A DNA stretch of 33,373 nt from Baaleninema simplex PCC 7105. GTDB taxonomy: Bacteria; Cyanobacteriota; Cyanobacteriia; Cyanobacteriales; Geitlerinemataceae. The DNA is taken from contig NZ_KB235958.1 of assembly GCF_000332355.1 (NCBI RefSeq), forward strand, positions 3,935,310-3,968,682, read 5' to 3'. This document shows positions 14,507 to 27,400 of the stretch, piece by piece. The position numbers were made by a program, and so were the translations under genes. Positions within the stretch are counted from its first letter, which is position 1; every line of letters begins with the position of its first letter. The notes beneath the pieces were generated by a model that ran no database searches, was not told where the DNA came from, and saw only the letters and a program-made list of their open reading frames with translations.

Positions 14507-17500
14507 GTTGAAACCCAATAAAATCCCTTCAAGGGATTGAAACATGAGTCCCCTCGGAATCCCCGATATGTGGCTGTTCTGGGTTGAAACCCAATAAAAT
14601 CCCTTCAAGGGATTGAAACTAGGGTTGGAACGAGTCCTTGGAGGATGAGTCGTTGTTGAAACCCAATAAAATCCCTTCAAGGGATTGAAACCGATTTTCT
14701 CAACTTCGGCGGGTTGGCGGCGATGGTTGAAACCCAATAAAATCCCTTCAAGGGATTGAAACGGAAATTTTAGACCTGACAATTTAATTTTCAATACAGT
14801 TGAAACCCAATAAAATCCCTTCAAGGGATTGAAACGTCGGATTATTTATTTCGTAGTTCCCACCGGGAAGGTTGAAACCCAATAAAATCCCTTCAAGGGA
14901 TTGAAACTAAGCGCAATGTCCGAACTTATTGATGGACTGAAAAGTTGAAACCCAATAAAATCCCTTCAAGGGATTGAAACAAAGCCGACACCGCCCTCTC
15001 AGGGAGAGAGTTTCGCGGTTGAAACCCAATAAAATCCCTTCAAGGGATTGAAACCTCGCTAATTTCCAATACAGAAATCATAGCATTTCTCGTTGAAACC
15101 CAATAAAATCCCTTCAAGGGATTGAAACCAGAAGTAATCAACTCGAGCGGTACACTCAATTCGAGTTGAAACCCAATAAAATCCCTTCAAGGGATTGAAA
15201 CGTAAAAAACAGATGCCTAACGACAAACCATCGCAGAGTTGAAACCCAATAAAATCCCTTCAAGGGATTGAAACGATTGCTGTTCGTTTCATGAGTCGAA
15301 ATGGTTCCTTGTTGAAACCCAATAAAATCCCTTCAAGGGATTGAAACAAGCACTTGTGGAGTGCAGTAGGTACTTATATTGATGTTGAAACCCAATAAAA
15401 TCCCTTCAAGGGATTGAAACTGTCAAACCCCGAAGGCAATCCTTTGTTGGCGATGTTGAAACCCAATAAAATCCCTTCAAGGGATTGAAACCCTACAGCA
15501 GAAGCAACAGCCTTGGCGAGAGCGCCCGAGCGTTGAAACCCAATAAAATCCCTTCAAGGGATTGAAACTTGCTTGTTGTAACCGAACAGCAACAACTGAT
15601 AGAGTTGAAACCCAATAAAATCCCTTCAAGGGATTGAAACGAAATGCTATTGTGTAAGCAAAAGACCTTGCCTAGTTGAAACCCAATAAAATCCCTTCAA
15701 GGGATTGAAACTTTGGATTGAGCCTTAAGGTATCGACGAATTCGCTTAGTTGAAACCCAATAAAATCCCTTCAAGGGATTGAAACACAATTTTGGGGCGG
15801 GACTGCTCGATCGCTTTCAAGTTGAAACCCAATAAAATCCCTTCAAGGGATTGAAACGCGTATATCCTGGCGACGGCATACCACGAGAGCGAGTTGAAAC
15901 CCAATAAAATCCCTTCAAGGGATTGAAACGTGGTCGATTTCGATTCGGGCAACGAATGCCTTCGGTTGAAACCCAATAAAATCCCTTCAAGGGATTGAAA
16001 CTCCAGCAAAATCAACTTCGATGGATTCGTAATGAGGTTGAAACCCAATAAAATCCCTTCAAGGGATTGAAACCTTATCGCTCCCCCCGAGCGCTACCTC
16101 GAAGTCGAGGGTTGAAACCCAATAAAATCCCTTCAAGGGATTGAAACTTTAATCTTTTGCTTCTTGCTTTTTTGGCTCCAGTTGTTGAAACCCAATAAAA
16201 TCCCTTCAAGGGATTGAAACCGAGATTCAAGGCGGATGGAAGGGACACGCCGAGATGTTGAAACCCAATAAAATCCCTTCAAGGGATTGAAACCCATGTC
16301 TTCTACGACGCCTCCCGTGCTTGCAGACGGTTGAAACCCAATAAAATCCCTTCAAGGGATTGAAACCTTTTTGGATCGCCCGCCCGTGTGGGTGCATCAG
16401 GTTGAAACCCAATAAAATCCCTTCAAGGGATTGAAACGCCAAACACAACTACTTGAAGGTACGACAAAATGAAGTTGAAACCCAATAAAATCCCTTCAAG
16501 GGATTGAAACACATCATCATCGGTCGCTTGCGCTGCTCTGGCTTGTTGAAACCCAATAAAATCCCTTCAAGGGATTGAAACGAGGTTCGCAAAGCAGTAT
16601 GGGCAGTTGTGGCTAGTTGAAACCCAATAAAATCCCTTCAAGGGATTGAAACTTGATGGCGCCCTCGAGTCGTTTCGGCTTCCGACTCAGTTGAAACCCA
16701 ATAAAATCCCTTCAAGGGATTGAAACCTCCTGTTGCCCCGGTGAGAACCCGCCTGATGACACGGGTTGAAACCCAATAAAATCCCTTCAAGGGATTGAAA
16801 CCGATCCTCGGAGCTTCCATCCTTTCGGGGCAGATGTTGAAACCCAATAAAATCCCTTCAAGGGATTGAAACGGTGGATCGACAATCGCCAAGAATTTGG
16901 ATGCAGTTAGGTTGAAACCCAATAAAATCCCTTCAAGGGATTGAAACGTTCACACCCGCCAACTGTTCGGATTTAGAGAGTGGTTGAAACCCAATAAAAT
17001 CCCTTCAAGGGATTGAAACTTTTTTCCAGGTTCGTAGCTCTTTGGCTGATAAAATAGTTGAAACCCAATAAAATCCCTTCAAGGGATTGAAACTGTGACC
17101 GTCTCGCCCGGCGGCGACAACTGCCGAGTTGAAACCCAATAAAATCCCTTCAAGGGATTGAAACTGAGTTTTTCCGATTCTCTCTCGACGATGACAACCT
17201 GTGTTGAAACCCAATAAAATCCCTTCAAGGGATTGAAACTCCCGACGAGATCGCTTGTGAAACGACTGAAGGTATGTTGAAACCCAATAAAATCCCTTCA
17301 AGGGATTGAAACCCAATATTTATAAATAAGCAGAGCGGCGATCGCTGCGTTGAAACCCAATAAAATCCCTTCAAGGGATTGAAACTCGGCAGGAGCATCG
17401 CACTCGCCGCTGTTGCCATCGCCCGTTGAAACCCAATAAAATCCCTTCAAGGGATTGAAACACTGTCATCTGACGCCCCCGGTATTTCCTGTTAGTGTTG

Positions 17501-20500
17501 AAACCCAATAAAATCCCTTCAAGGGATTGAAACGTTATCAGGGGGTTTCTGAGAAACTCAAGGCGGGAGGTTGAAACCCAATAAAATCCCTTCAAGGGAT
17601 TGAAACGGCCATCACGATCACCATCGCGCCGCCGATCGTCAGTTGAAACCCAATAAAATCCCTTCAAGGGATTGAAACTAAACGGACTGCTCCAACAAGC
17701 CAAAACGATCGTCGACGTTGAAACCCAATAAAATCCCTTCAAGGGATTGAAACACAGCACCTCGACTCGAGCGAGGTCGAGATTCATCTCAAGTTGAAAC
17801 CCAATAAAATCCCTTCAAGGGATTGAAACGCGAAATCCTTGAAGGCGAACAGCGAAAAGCCGAGAGTTGAAACCCAATAAAATCCCTTCAAGGGATTGAA
17901 ACGCCAGGGTTAGCTCGGACTCGCCGCTTGCTCGAATGTTGAAACCCAATAAAATCCCTTCAAGGGATTGAAACATCGACACGGCCGTTAACACGGGAGC
18001 GGCGTTCGAGGTTGAAACCCAATAAAATCCCTTCAAGGGATTGAAACCTATTAATTCGTGTTCGAGGTCTGACCCCGCAATAGGTTGAAACCCAATAAAA
18101 TCCCTTCAAGGGATTGAAACCCTTCTTCCGTCGATCCGGCGTTGTTCGAGTCGAAGTTGAAACCCAATAAAATCCCTTCAAGGGATTGAAACGAACACGT
18201 TCACCCGGTCAAACACCAACCTCGAGATGGTTGAAACCCAATAAAATCCCTTCAAGGGATTGAAACTTGTTCGTAGGGAATCAGATGCCTTGGATTTCGA
18301 GTTGAAACCCAATAAAATCCCTTCAAGGGATTGAAACACGCTTGCGAGATTGGCGAAAATGGTACGCGAATTGTTGAAACCCAATAAAATCCCTTCAAGG
18401 GATTGAAACCTAGAGACCCTGCCAGCTAAGGCTTACGGACTGGGTTGAAACCCAATAAAATCCCTTCAAGGGATTGAAACTTCGGATCCGTATAACAGGA
18501 TCGCGAATCCTTCGCCGTTGAAACCCAATAAAATCCCTTCAAGGGATTGAAACTCGTCGCTTGGGCGGTGTTTTGTCGCCAGCAACTCGGGTTGAAACCC
18601 AATAAAATCCCTTCAAGGGATTGAAACTTGCGATTCAAGATGTTGTTGACGAAATGTCGAATGTTGAAACCCAATAAAATCCCTTCAAGGGATTGAAACG
18701 AGAAAAAAGTCTTACAAGTCTAACATCTCTTACAGTTGAAACCCAATAAAATCCCTTCAAGGGATTGAAACCCCCCAGTCGAGGGGGTGGTGGTGTGAGA
18801 AGCACCGTTGAAACCCAATAAAATCCCTTCAAGGGATTGAAACAAGACTGCGAATCCTTGAGGGATGATATAGGCGTCCGTTGAAACCCAATAAAATCCC
18901 TTCAAGGGATTGAAACGATCGAGAACTCCCCCGCCGGACAATCGACGAGGGCGGTTGAAACCCAATAAAATCCCTTCAAGGGATTGAAACGATTAACGCG
19001 ATTTGTAGATCGTCTGGACTATGGCGTTGAAACCCAATAAAATCCCTTCAAGGGATTGAAACAAAAGATTGTTGGAGCTATGAATCTCGGTAAGCTCGTT
19101 GAAACCCAATAAAATCCCTTCAAGGGATTGAAACTTTTCAGACTGTACGCCCAACCAACCCATTAAAAGTTGAAACCCAATAAAATCCCTTCAAGGGATT
19201 GAAACTGTTCTCGGCGGACGATCTCGATATACAATTGATAGAGTTGAAACCCAATAAAATCCCTTCAAGGGATTGAAACATGATGAGGTAGGTAAAGAAT
19301 TAGAAAGCATCTTGTTGAAACCCAATAAAATCCCTTCAAGGGATTGAAACCTTCATCTAACTTAATCTTAATCCCTTCTTTCAAAGTTGAAACCCAATAA
19401 AATCCCTTCAAGGGATTGAAACATAACCCTTGTGTCACCAATAGAACCATACTCATAGTTGAAACCCAATAAAATCCCTTCAAGGGATTGAAACTTTTTA
19501 TTACATAGATATGATAACACAAAATAAAATGTTGAAACCCAATAAAATCCCTTCAAGGGATTGAAACGGACGCATAGACCACTTTGCTACTCCCCGGAAG
19601 CTGTTGAAACCCAATAAAATCCCTTCAAGGGATTGAAACGTGGTGACACAAACTTTGTTTTCAAATTCTAGTTCTGTTGAAACCCAATAAAATCCCTTCA
19701 AGGGATTGAAACAAGTTCTAGGATTTCTTCAATAGAATAGTTATATTGGTTGAAACCCAATAAAATCCCTTCAAGGGATTGAAACAGTTGATTCCCTACT
19801 TCTATGCTCCCAGTAATCTTTAGTTGAAACCCAATAAAATCCCTTCAAGGGATTGAAACTACACCTGATACCTTTAATACTTAAAACAATGACTAGTTGA
19901 AACCCAATAAAATCCCTTCAAGGGATTGAAACCAATCATCCCTAATAATAGCCTAGAACAGAAAATAAGTTGAAACCCAATAAAATCCCTTCAAGGGATT
20001 GAAACCTTCAAATAATCCAATCATAGTATTTATGTTAACTAAGTTGAAACCCAATAAAATCCCTTCAAGGGATTGAAACGGCGAGCTGATGTGGGACAAG
20101 CGGGGAGATCGAATGTTGAAACCCAATAAAATCCCTTCAAGGGATTGAAACGTGTGGCTGTGGGTCTGAAGTGGCGATCGCCCGTTGAAACCCAATAAAA
20201 TCCCTTCAAGGGATTGAAACCGATCGAGCGGTGGCAATGGTGGCGAACCCTTCAAGTTGAAACCCAATAAAATCCCTTCAAGGGATTGAAACGAGCAAGA
20301 TCCTGAAATCGCAGAATTCTACCAACTCAAGTTGAAACCCAATAAAATCCCTTCAAGGGATTGAAACGTGCCGGATATCGGGAAAGTGCGATCGCGCATC
20401 GTTGAAACCCAATAAAATCCCTTCAAGGGATTGAAACTACTCGCCGCAACCCTTAAAAAAACTCGCGATATTGTTGAAACCCAATAAAATCCCTTCAAGG

Positions 20501-21382
20501 GATTGAAACAGGGTTCTTCGATGCGAGACGGGCTAGGCGACCCGTTGAAACCCAATAAAATCCCTTCAAGGGATTGAAACCAGAGGAGGCTGAGACCCAG
20601 CCTATCATTGTCATGTTGAAACCCAATAAAATCCCTTCAAGGGATTGAAACCGTTGGCTTCATTGGCGCATTTTTTTTAAAACGCAGAGTTGAAACCCAA
20701 TAAAATCCCTTCAAGGGATTGAAACCGAGGCGTCAAACGACCCACCCCTGGCGCTCCCTTCGTTGAAACCCAATAAAATCCCTTCAAGGGATTGAAACAA
20801 TCTCGCAGGCGTATACTTGGGCGTAGGGGAGGGTTGAAACCCAATAAAATCCCTTCAAGGGATTGAAACGATATCGCGATCGCCTCCCGCGAGAATTTTG
20901 CACGGGTTGAAACCCAATAAAATCCCTTCAAGGGATTGAAACGTAATATCCGTGCTGCGACACGTCGAGATTTAAATGGAGTTGAAACCCAATAAAATCC
21001 CTTCAAGGGATTGAAACCCGAACGATCGCCTCCCTCAAGTCGTCGCCGCACTAGTTGAAACCCAATAAAATCCCTTCAAGGGATTGAAACGCTGTGAATG
21101 GGCGTAAAGAAGAATCGAGGTGTAAGAGTTGAAACCCAATAAAATCCCTTCAAGGGATTGAAACCATACCCCCTCCAACTTTTTTAAAAAAAGAGATCGA
21201 AGTTGAAACCCAATAAAATCCCTTCAAGGGATTGAAACGAGGTCTTTGAAGGGCTAAGCGACGAAGACAAGAGTTGAAACCCAATAAAATCCCTTCAAGG
21301 GATTGAAACTTTCGAGACCTGTCTCACCGATATTCGTAAGGTCAAGTTGAAACCCAATAAAATCCCTTCAAGGGATTGAAAC

Positions 21383-21425
21383 TTTGTCGCCGATCTCGGA
21401 CTATTACGAGATCGGATTTTTTCGG
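21383..21425 (+). terminator. Spacer 95 contains an intrinsic terminator
   Basis: Within this 43-bp spacer, CCGATCTCG (21390-21398) pairs perfectly with CGAGATCGG (21407-21415) across an 8-base loop, and ATTTTTTC follows. It is oriented with array transcription, so it could stop part of the pre-crRNA here, about 6.9 kb from the leader. Confidence 0.7.
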
Positions 21426-24400
21426 GTTGAAACCCAATAAAATCCCTTCAAGGGATTGAAACTTTGTCGCACGCTCTGCGTATTCATGTCGTAAAGTTGA
21501 AACCCAATAAAATCCCTTCAAGGGATTGAAACCACGTACCGAGATGGTTGCGGTACGGAGATCGATGTTGAAACCCAATAAAATCCCTTCAAGGGATTGA
21601 AACAACATCGCAAAAGCCTTGCAAATGCTGCACTCTCTCTGTTGAAACCCAATAAAATCCCTTCAAGGGATTGAAACGGATCGAGAAAGAAATCTCTCTC
21701 CATTTAAATCTCGTTGAAACCCAATAAAATCCCTTCAAGGGATTGAAACGCCCCATACCGCCTCGAACTGAAGCGGGTACTGCGTTGAAACCCAATAAAA
21801 TCCCTTCAAGGGATTGAAACACGGCGCTCTTGAGGCCAGCTTCCCCGATCACAAGAGTTGAAACCCAATAAAATCCCTTCAAGGGATTGAAACAGGATGG
21901 GGGTGAACTCCTCAACCGTCCCCACCGCGTTGAAACCCAATAAAATCCCTTCAAGGGATTGAAACCTGTAATTCTCCCACCCAAATTCCCTCACGGTGAG
22001 CCGTTGAAACCCAATAAAATCCCTTCAAGGGATTGAAACCTCGAGTACGGTATGGCAGTCTCTCGGGGAACCGAGTTGAAACCCAATAAAATCCCTTCAA
22101 GGGATTGAAACGGCTTCCTCTGGAGGCCCTTGGTATCTGCGCCTCGGTTGAAACCCAATAAAATCCCTTCAAGGGATTGAAACCGGCAGAATCAACCGGG
22201 TGATCGTCGCTCATGCAGTTGAAAAGTTGAAACCCAATAAAATCCCTTCAAGGGATTGAAACGAGAGCCGAAAAACTACTCGGACGCGCCTATTCGTTGA
22301 AACCCAATAAAATCCCTTCAAGGGATTGAAACCTTTTCGGGGAATAGGATACCGGCGGGGGTGGTAAAGTTGAAACCCAATAAAATCCCTTCAAGGGATT
22401 GAAACTTACAACGTAGACACGATAAGGGTTCTAGCTGTTAGAGTTGAAACCCAATAAAATCCCTTCAAGGGATTGAAACTAACGGTTTTGTCCATAATGT
22501 TCTCTTAGGTGTTGTTGAAACCCAATAAAATCCCTTCAAGGGATTGAAACCGGCGTCGGACTCGGCGCGAAGCTTTGGTGGCTTGTTGAAACCCAATAAA
22601 ATCCCTTCAAGGGATTGAAACCGATTTGATATCGGGCTGCTTCGATTTCCAGTTCCGCCGGTTGAAACCCAATAAAATCCCTTCAAGGGATTGAAACTTA
22701 AATTTAAATGTCTATGAAATAACCCCTTCTAAGGTTGAAACCCAATAAAATCCCTTCAAGGGATTGAAACTATATGAAAATCTAGGACAGGCTCAACAAT
22801 ACTTAGCGTTGAAACCCAATAAAATCCCTTCAAGGGATTGAAACTCATTTAGATTATTTTTCTTATTTAATAGAGTTTTGTTGAAACCCAATAAAATCCC
22901 TTCAAGGGATTGAAACAACGAGTTCGACATCTATCCGCCGATCGAGACTGAGTTGAAACCCAATAAAATCCCTTCAAGGGATTGAAACCGTTGCTTTCTG
23001 ATTCCAGCGTATGGTCTCACTAGTTGAAACCCAATAAAATCCCTTCAAGGGATTGAAACTGCTGCCATTGTCTTTCCTATTCCTAACATCTAAAAAGTTG
23101 AAACCCAATAAAATCCCTTCAAGGGATTGAAACCAATGCCCCATCAGATACCTCTATTACATTTTTGTAAAGTTGAAACCCAATAAAATCCCTTCAAGGG
23201 ATTGAAACTTTCTCTTATAGCTCTTTTGATTTTAGATGGTTTCAGTTGAAACCCAATAAAATCCCTTCAAGGGATTGAAACATCAGATCCAGAGTACGAT
23301 AGAAAACTAGAAGAAAGTTGAAACCCAATAAAATCCCTTCAAGGGATTGAAACTATTTAAAAGCTGAGGAGTTGACTACTCTTTATAAAGTTGAAACCCA
23401 ATAAAATCCCTTCAAGGGATTGAAACAACTAGAGTTAATGTACCTACATCTAGAATTTCTTCTCGTTGAAACCCAATAAAATCCCTTCAAGGGATTGAAA
23501 CGGTTTTTTAAAAAAATGTAATTGACAAACATTGAAGTTGAAACCCAATAAAATCCCTTCAAGGGATTGAAACGAATTTGGTGGCTCTCAGGCTTGGGCT
23601 GACGCAGGCTGTTGAAACCCAATAAAATCCCTTCAAGGGATTGAAACACAGTGGGCGAATCTCAAAGGAGAATAATGCCCTTGTTGAAACCCAATAAAAT
23701 CCCTTCAAGGGATTGAAACTTATTGATAAGCTACCAGTTCCTTCAAATGGATCTGGTTGAAACCCAATAAAATCCCTTCAAGGGATTGAAACCCCGCTGC
23801 GATCGTCTGTACCGACCCGTCGCCATAGTTGAAACCCAATAAAATCCCTTCAAGGGATTGAAACAGAATTAACGGAGCGCGGTACGTTTTGGGATTGTAA
23901 GGTTGAAACCCAATAAAATCCCTTCAAGGGATTGAAACTTAACCCCCTTTCGTCGTCAGGGGAGAATGACGAGTTGAAACCCAATAAAATCCCTTCAAGG
24001 GATTGAAACTTGTTTTCCGATCGTGAAAAGGTAGAGGATTTAATTTGTTGAAACCCAATAAAATCCCTTCAAGGGATTGAAACGGCAAAAAGGCACAGCA
24101 TTCAAGACTCACGAGAGTTGAAACCCAATAAAATCCCTTCAAGGGATTGAAACCTGTTGCGGGAGGAACAAGGGGTGCGGGTAGTGTATCAGGTTGAAAC
24201 CCAATAAAATCCCTTCAAGGGATTGAAACTTTCCAGATGGCGGAATCATTCGATCCCGCCCATACTGTTGAAACCCAATAAAATCCCTTCAAGGGATTGA
24301 AACAAGTATATTATAATCCTTAAACATTTCCATAACTGGTTGAAACCCAATAAAATCCCTTCAAGGGATTGAAACTAACTTGACTTTAACCCCTTCTTTC

Positions 24401-27400
24401 AGGTACATCTCAAGTTGAAACCCAATAAAATCCCTTCAAGGGATTGAAACGCTATAAAATTTATAGTAAGAGTAAAAAAGACTCCAGTTGAAACCCAATA
24501 AAATCCCTTCAAGGGATTGAAACAACTGATACCAAGACTTTGATTTCTTTAGTGTCTAGGTTGAAACCCAATAAAATCCCTTCAAGGGATTGAAACTTTT
24601 TTGTTGGTGGACACACCAAAGAACCTATTAAAGTTGAAACCCAATAAAATCCCTTCAAGGGATTGAAACTCTCCAATCATCCCAAAAGGAAACTTTGTAT
24701 CGAGTTGAAACCCAATAAAATCCCTTCAAGGGATTGAAACAACTTGTCATGCCGACCCGTCCTTAGATGGGGCATCGAGTTGAAACCCAATAAAATCCCT
24801 TCAAGGGATTGAAACTTTCATATTCTGATACTCTACCCATAATTTCCTGGTGTTCCATGTTGAAACCCAATAAAATCCCTTCAAGGGATTGAAACGTAGT
24901 ACCACACTTAGGGAAACCTACAACTAAAAGTTGAAACCCAATAAAATCCCTTCAAGGGATTGAAACTTAGGAATCATGGATCTTTCTACTTCCCGTAGAA
25001 ATAGTTGAAACCCAATAAAATCCCTTCAAGGGATTGAAACAACGGTCTGCCACCGTGCGAACACACGAGGGGTGGCGTTGAAACCCAATAAAATCCCTTC
25101 AAGGGATTGAAACTAGCCAGTAGCCCTGTCCTGTGTATCTCATCCAGGGTTGAAACCCAATAAAATCCCTTCAAGGGATTGAAACTCAACTTCCTCGTCT
25201 TCTCGGTGCTGATACGATGGGCAATAATGTTGAAACCCAATAAAATCCCTTCAAGGGATTGAAACACTGGCGACGAACTCTCAAAGCTCGCGAACGAATT
25301 TCGTTGAAACCCAATAAAATCCCTTCAAGGGATTGAAACCGAAGGTGTACTCTTTTGTTCCGTAATTTGGGCGAAAGTTGAAACCCAATAAAATCCCTTC
25401 AAGGGATTGAAACTAAGATACTTTTGTTTTTGTGAAAACTGTATATATATAGTTGAAACCCAATAAAATCCCTTCAAGGGATTGAAACACCTATGAGGGC
25501 ATTGGAGGCTCTAAACGGAGATGGTTGAAACCCAATAAAATCCCTTCAAGGGATTGAAACCATCTTGCCATCATTTCCGAGATCTCCATTTTCTGTTGAA
25601 ACCCAATAAAATCCCTTCAAGGGATTGAAACAGTATCACTATCAAAGTTTGAATTTAAATTATTTAGTGTTGAAACCCAATAAAATCCCTTCAAGGGATT
25701 GAAACCTGTTAGGTTTTTATAGACTTCGCATAGAGCTACAAGTTGAAACCCAATAAAATCCCTTCAAGGGATTGAAACGTGATCTATAAACTCATATGGT
25801 CTTAGGACAAGTTGAAACCCAATAAAATCCCTTCAAGGGATTGAAACTGAAATGCGAGGATGTAGTTTATGACTATTGTGATAGTTGAAACCCAATAAAA
25901 TCCCTTCAAGGGATTGAAACAAAGATGCTATTTCTAAGGGTAGAAAGGTTTTAAGTTGAAACCCAATAAAATCCCTTCAAGGGATTGAAACAAAGAGGGC
26001 TTAATAGATATGGTTCAAGGCTTTTGTTGAAACCCAATAAAATCCCTTCAAGGGATTGAAACATGGCACATTTTGAAAAGAAAGGCTCTTTTGCACGTTG
26101 AGTTGAAACCCAATAAAATCCCTTCAAGGGATTGAAACAGCTTTGAGATAAACTGGAAACGGGGTAATATGATTGTTGAAACCCAATAAAATCCCTTCAA
26201 GGGATTGAAACCGTCTGGGAGTCCGCCGATCGCGTCCGTCAATTCGGTTGAAACCCAATAAAATCCCTTCAAGGGATTGAAACGCGGCACTCCCGACGAC
26301 GATCGCCGTCATAACCCCCAGTTGAAACCCAATAAAATCCCTTCAAGGGATTGAAACGAGAAACCCGTTCTCCCCAAGTACGGAAAAGATCCTGTTGAAA
26401 CCCAATAAAATCCCTTCAAGGGATTGAAACCTTTTACCTTGATTTTCCCAAAGCCGGGCAACGTGTTGAAACCCAATAAAATCCCTTCAAGGGATTGAAA
26501 CGCATCGGGCGATGGAACCACCATAGACGCACCTCGGTTGAAACCCAATAAAATCCCTTCAAGGGATTGAAACTAAAATTAAATTCCGGCTCTCCATTTC
26601 GGATAGAAGTTGAAACCCAATAAAATCCCTTCAAGGGATTGAAACACCCAAACCTCGCCAATCCCTTTACTTTTCAACGTTGAAACCCAATAAAATCCCT
26701 TCAAGGGATTGAAACGTCTTCCGGGATTTGACGGGGTTTTTCGAGGGTGAGTTGAAACCCAATAAAATCCCTTCAAGGGATTGAAACCGGTATCAAATCC
26801 AAAAAGCAGGAACTCGCAAAAAAGTTGAAACCCAATAAAATCCCTTCAAGGGATTGAAACGGTGGCGATCCATACCACTCCCTCGAACACCTGAGTTGAA
26901 ACCCAATAAAATCCCTTCAAGGGATTGAAACTCAATGCAGCGGCGATCGCCTTCGATCGAGACGCGTTGAAACCCAATAAAATCCCTTCAAGGGATTGAA
27001 ACCGGCAACGTGAGCGCCGCCACTTCCCAATCGGTTAGTTGAAACCCAATAAAATCCCTTCAAGGGATTGAAACAAAAACACTATTAAAAATCCCTGACT
27101 GTTTCCCTTTGTTGAAACCCAATAAAATCCCTTCAAGGGATTGAAACGGGCGAACTGACAATCGGGGGCGCTCCTGCGCCCGGTTGAAACCCAATAAAAT
27201 CCCTTCAAGGGATTGAAACAATTCCTTCAGTTTGGGCTATCGACAGAAAACGCGAAAGTTGAAACCCAATAAAATCCCTTCAAGGGATTGAAACGTGTTT
27301 GTGTCGATATTAACCAACACCGACCCCGTTGAAACCCAATAAAATCCCTTCAAGGGATTGAAACTTCTACTTGGAAGAACTTTGATTTTTCCAAGTATTT

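Noticed and set aside
14327-14521. Open frame across the leader into the first repeat
   Set aside because: It runs into the CRISPR repeat and has no protein-like features or ribosome site.
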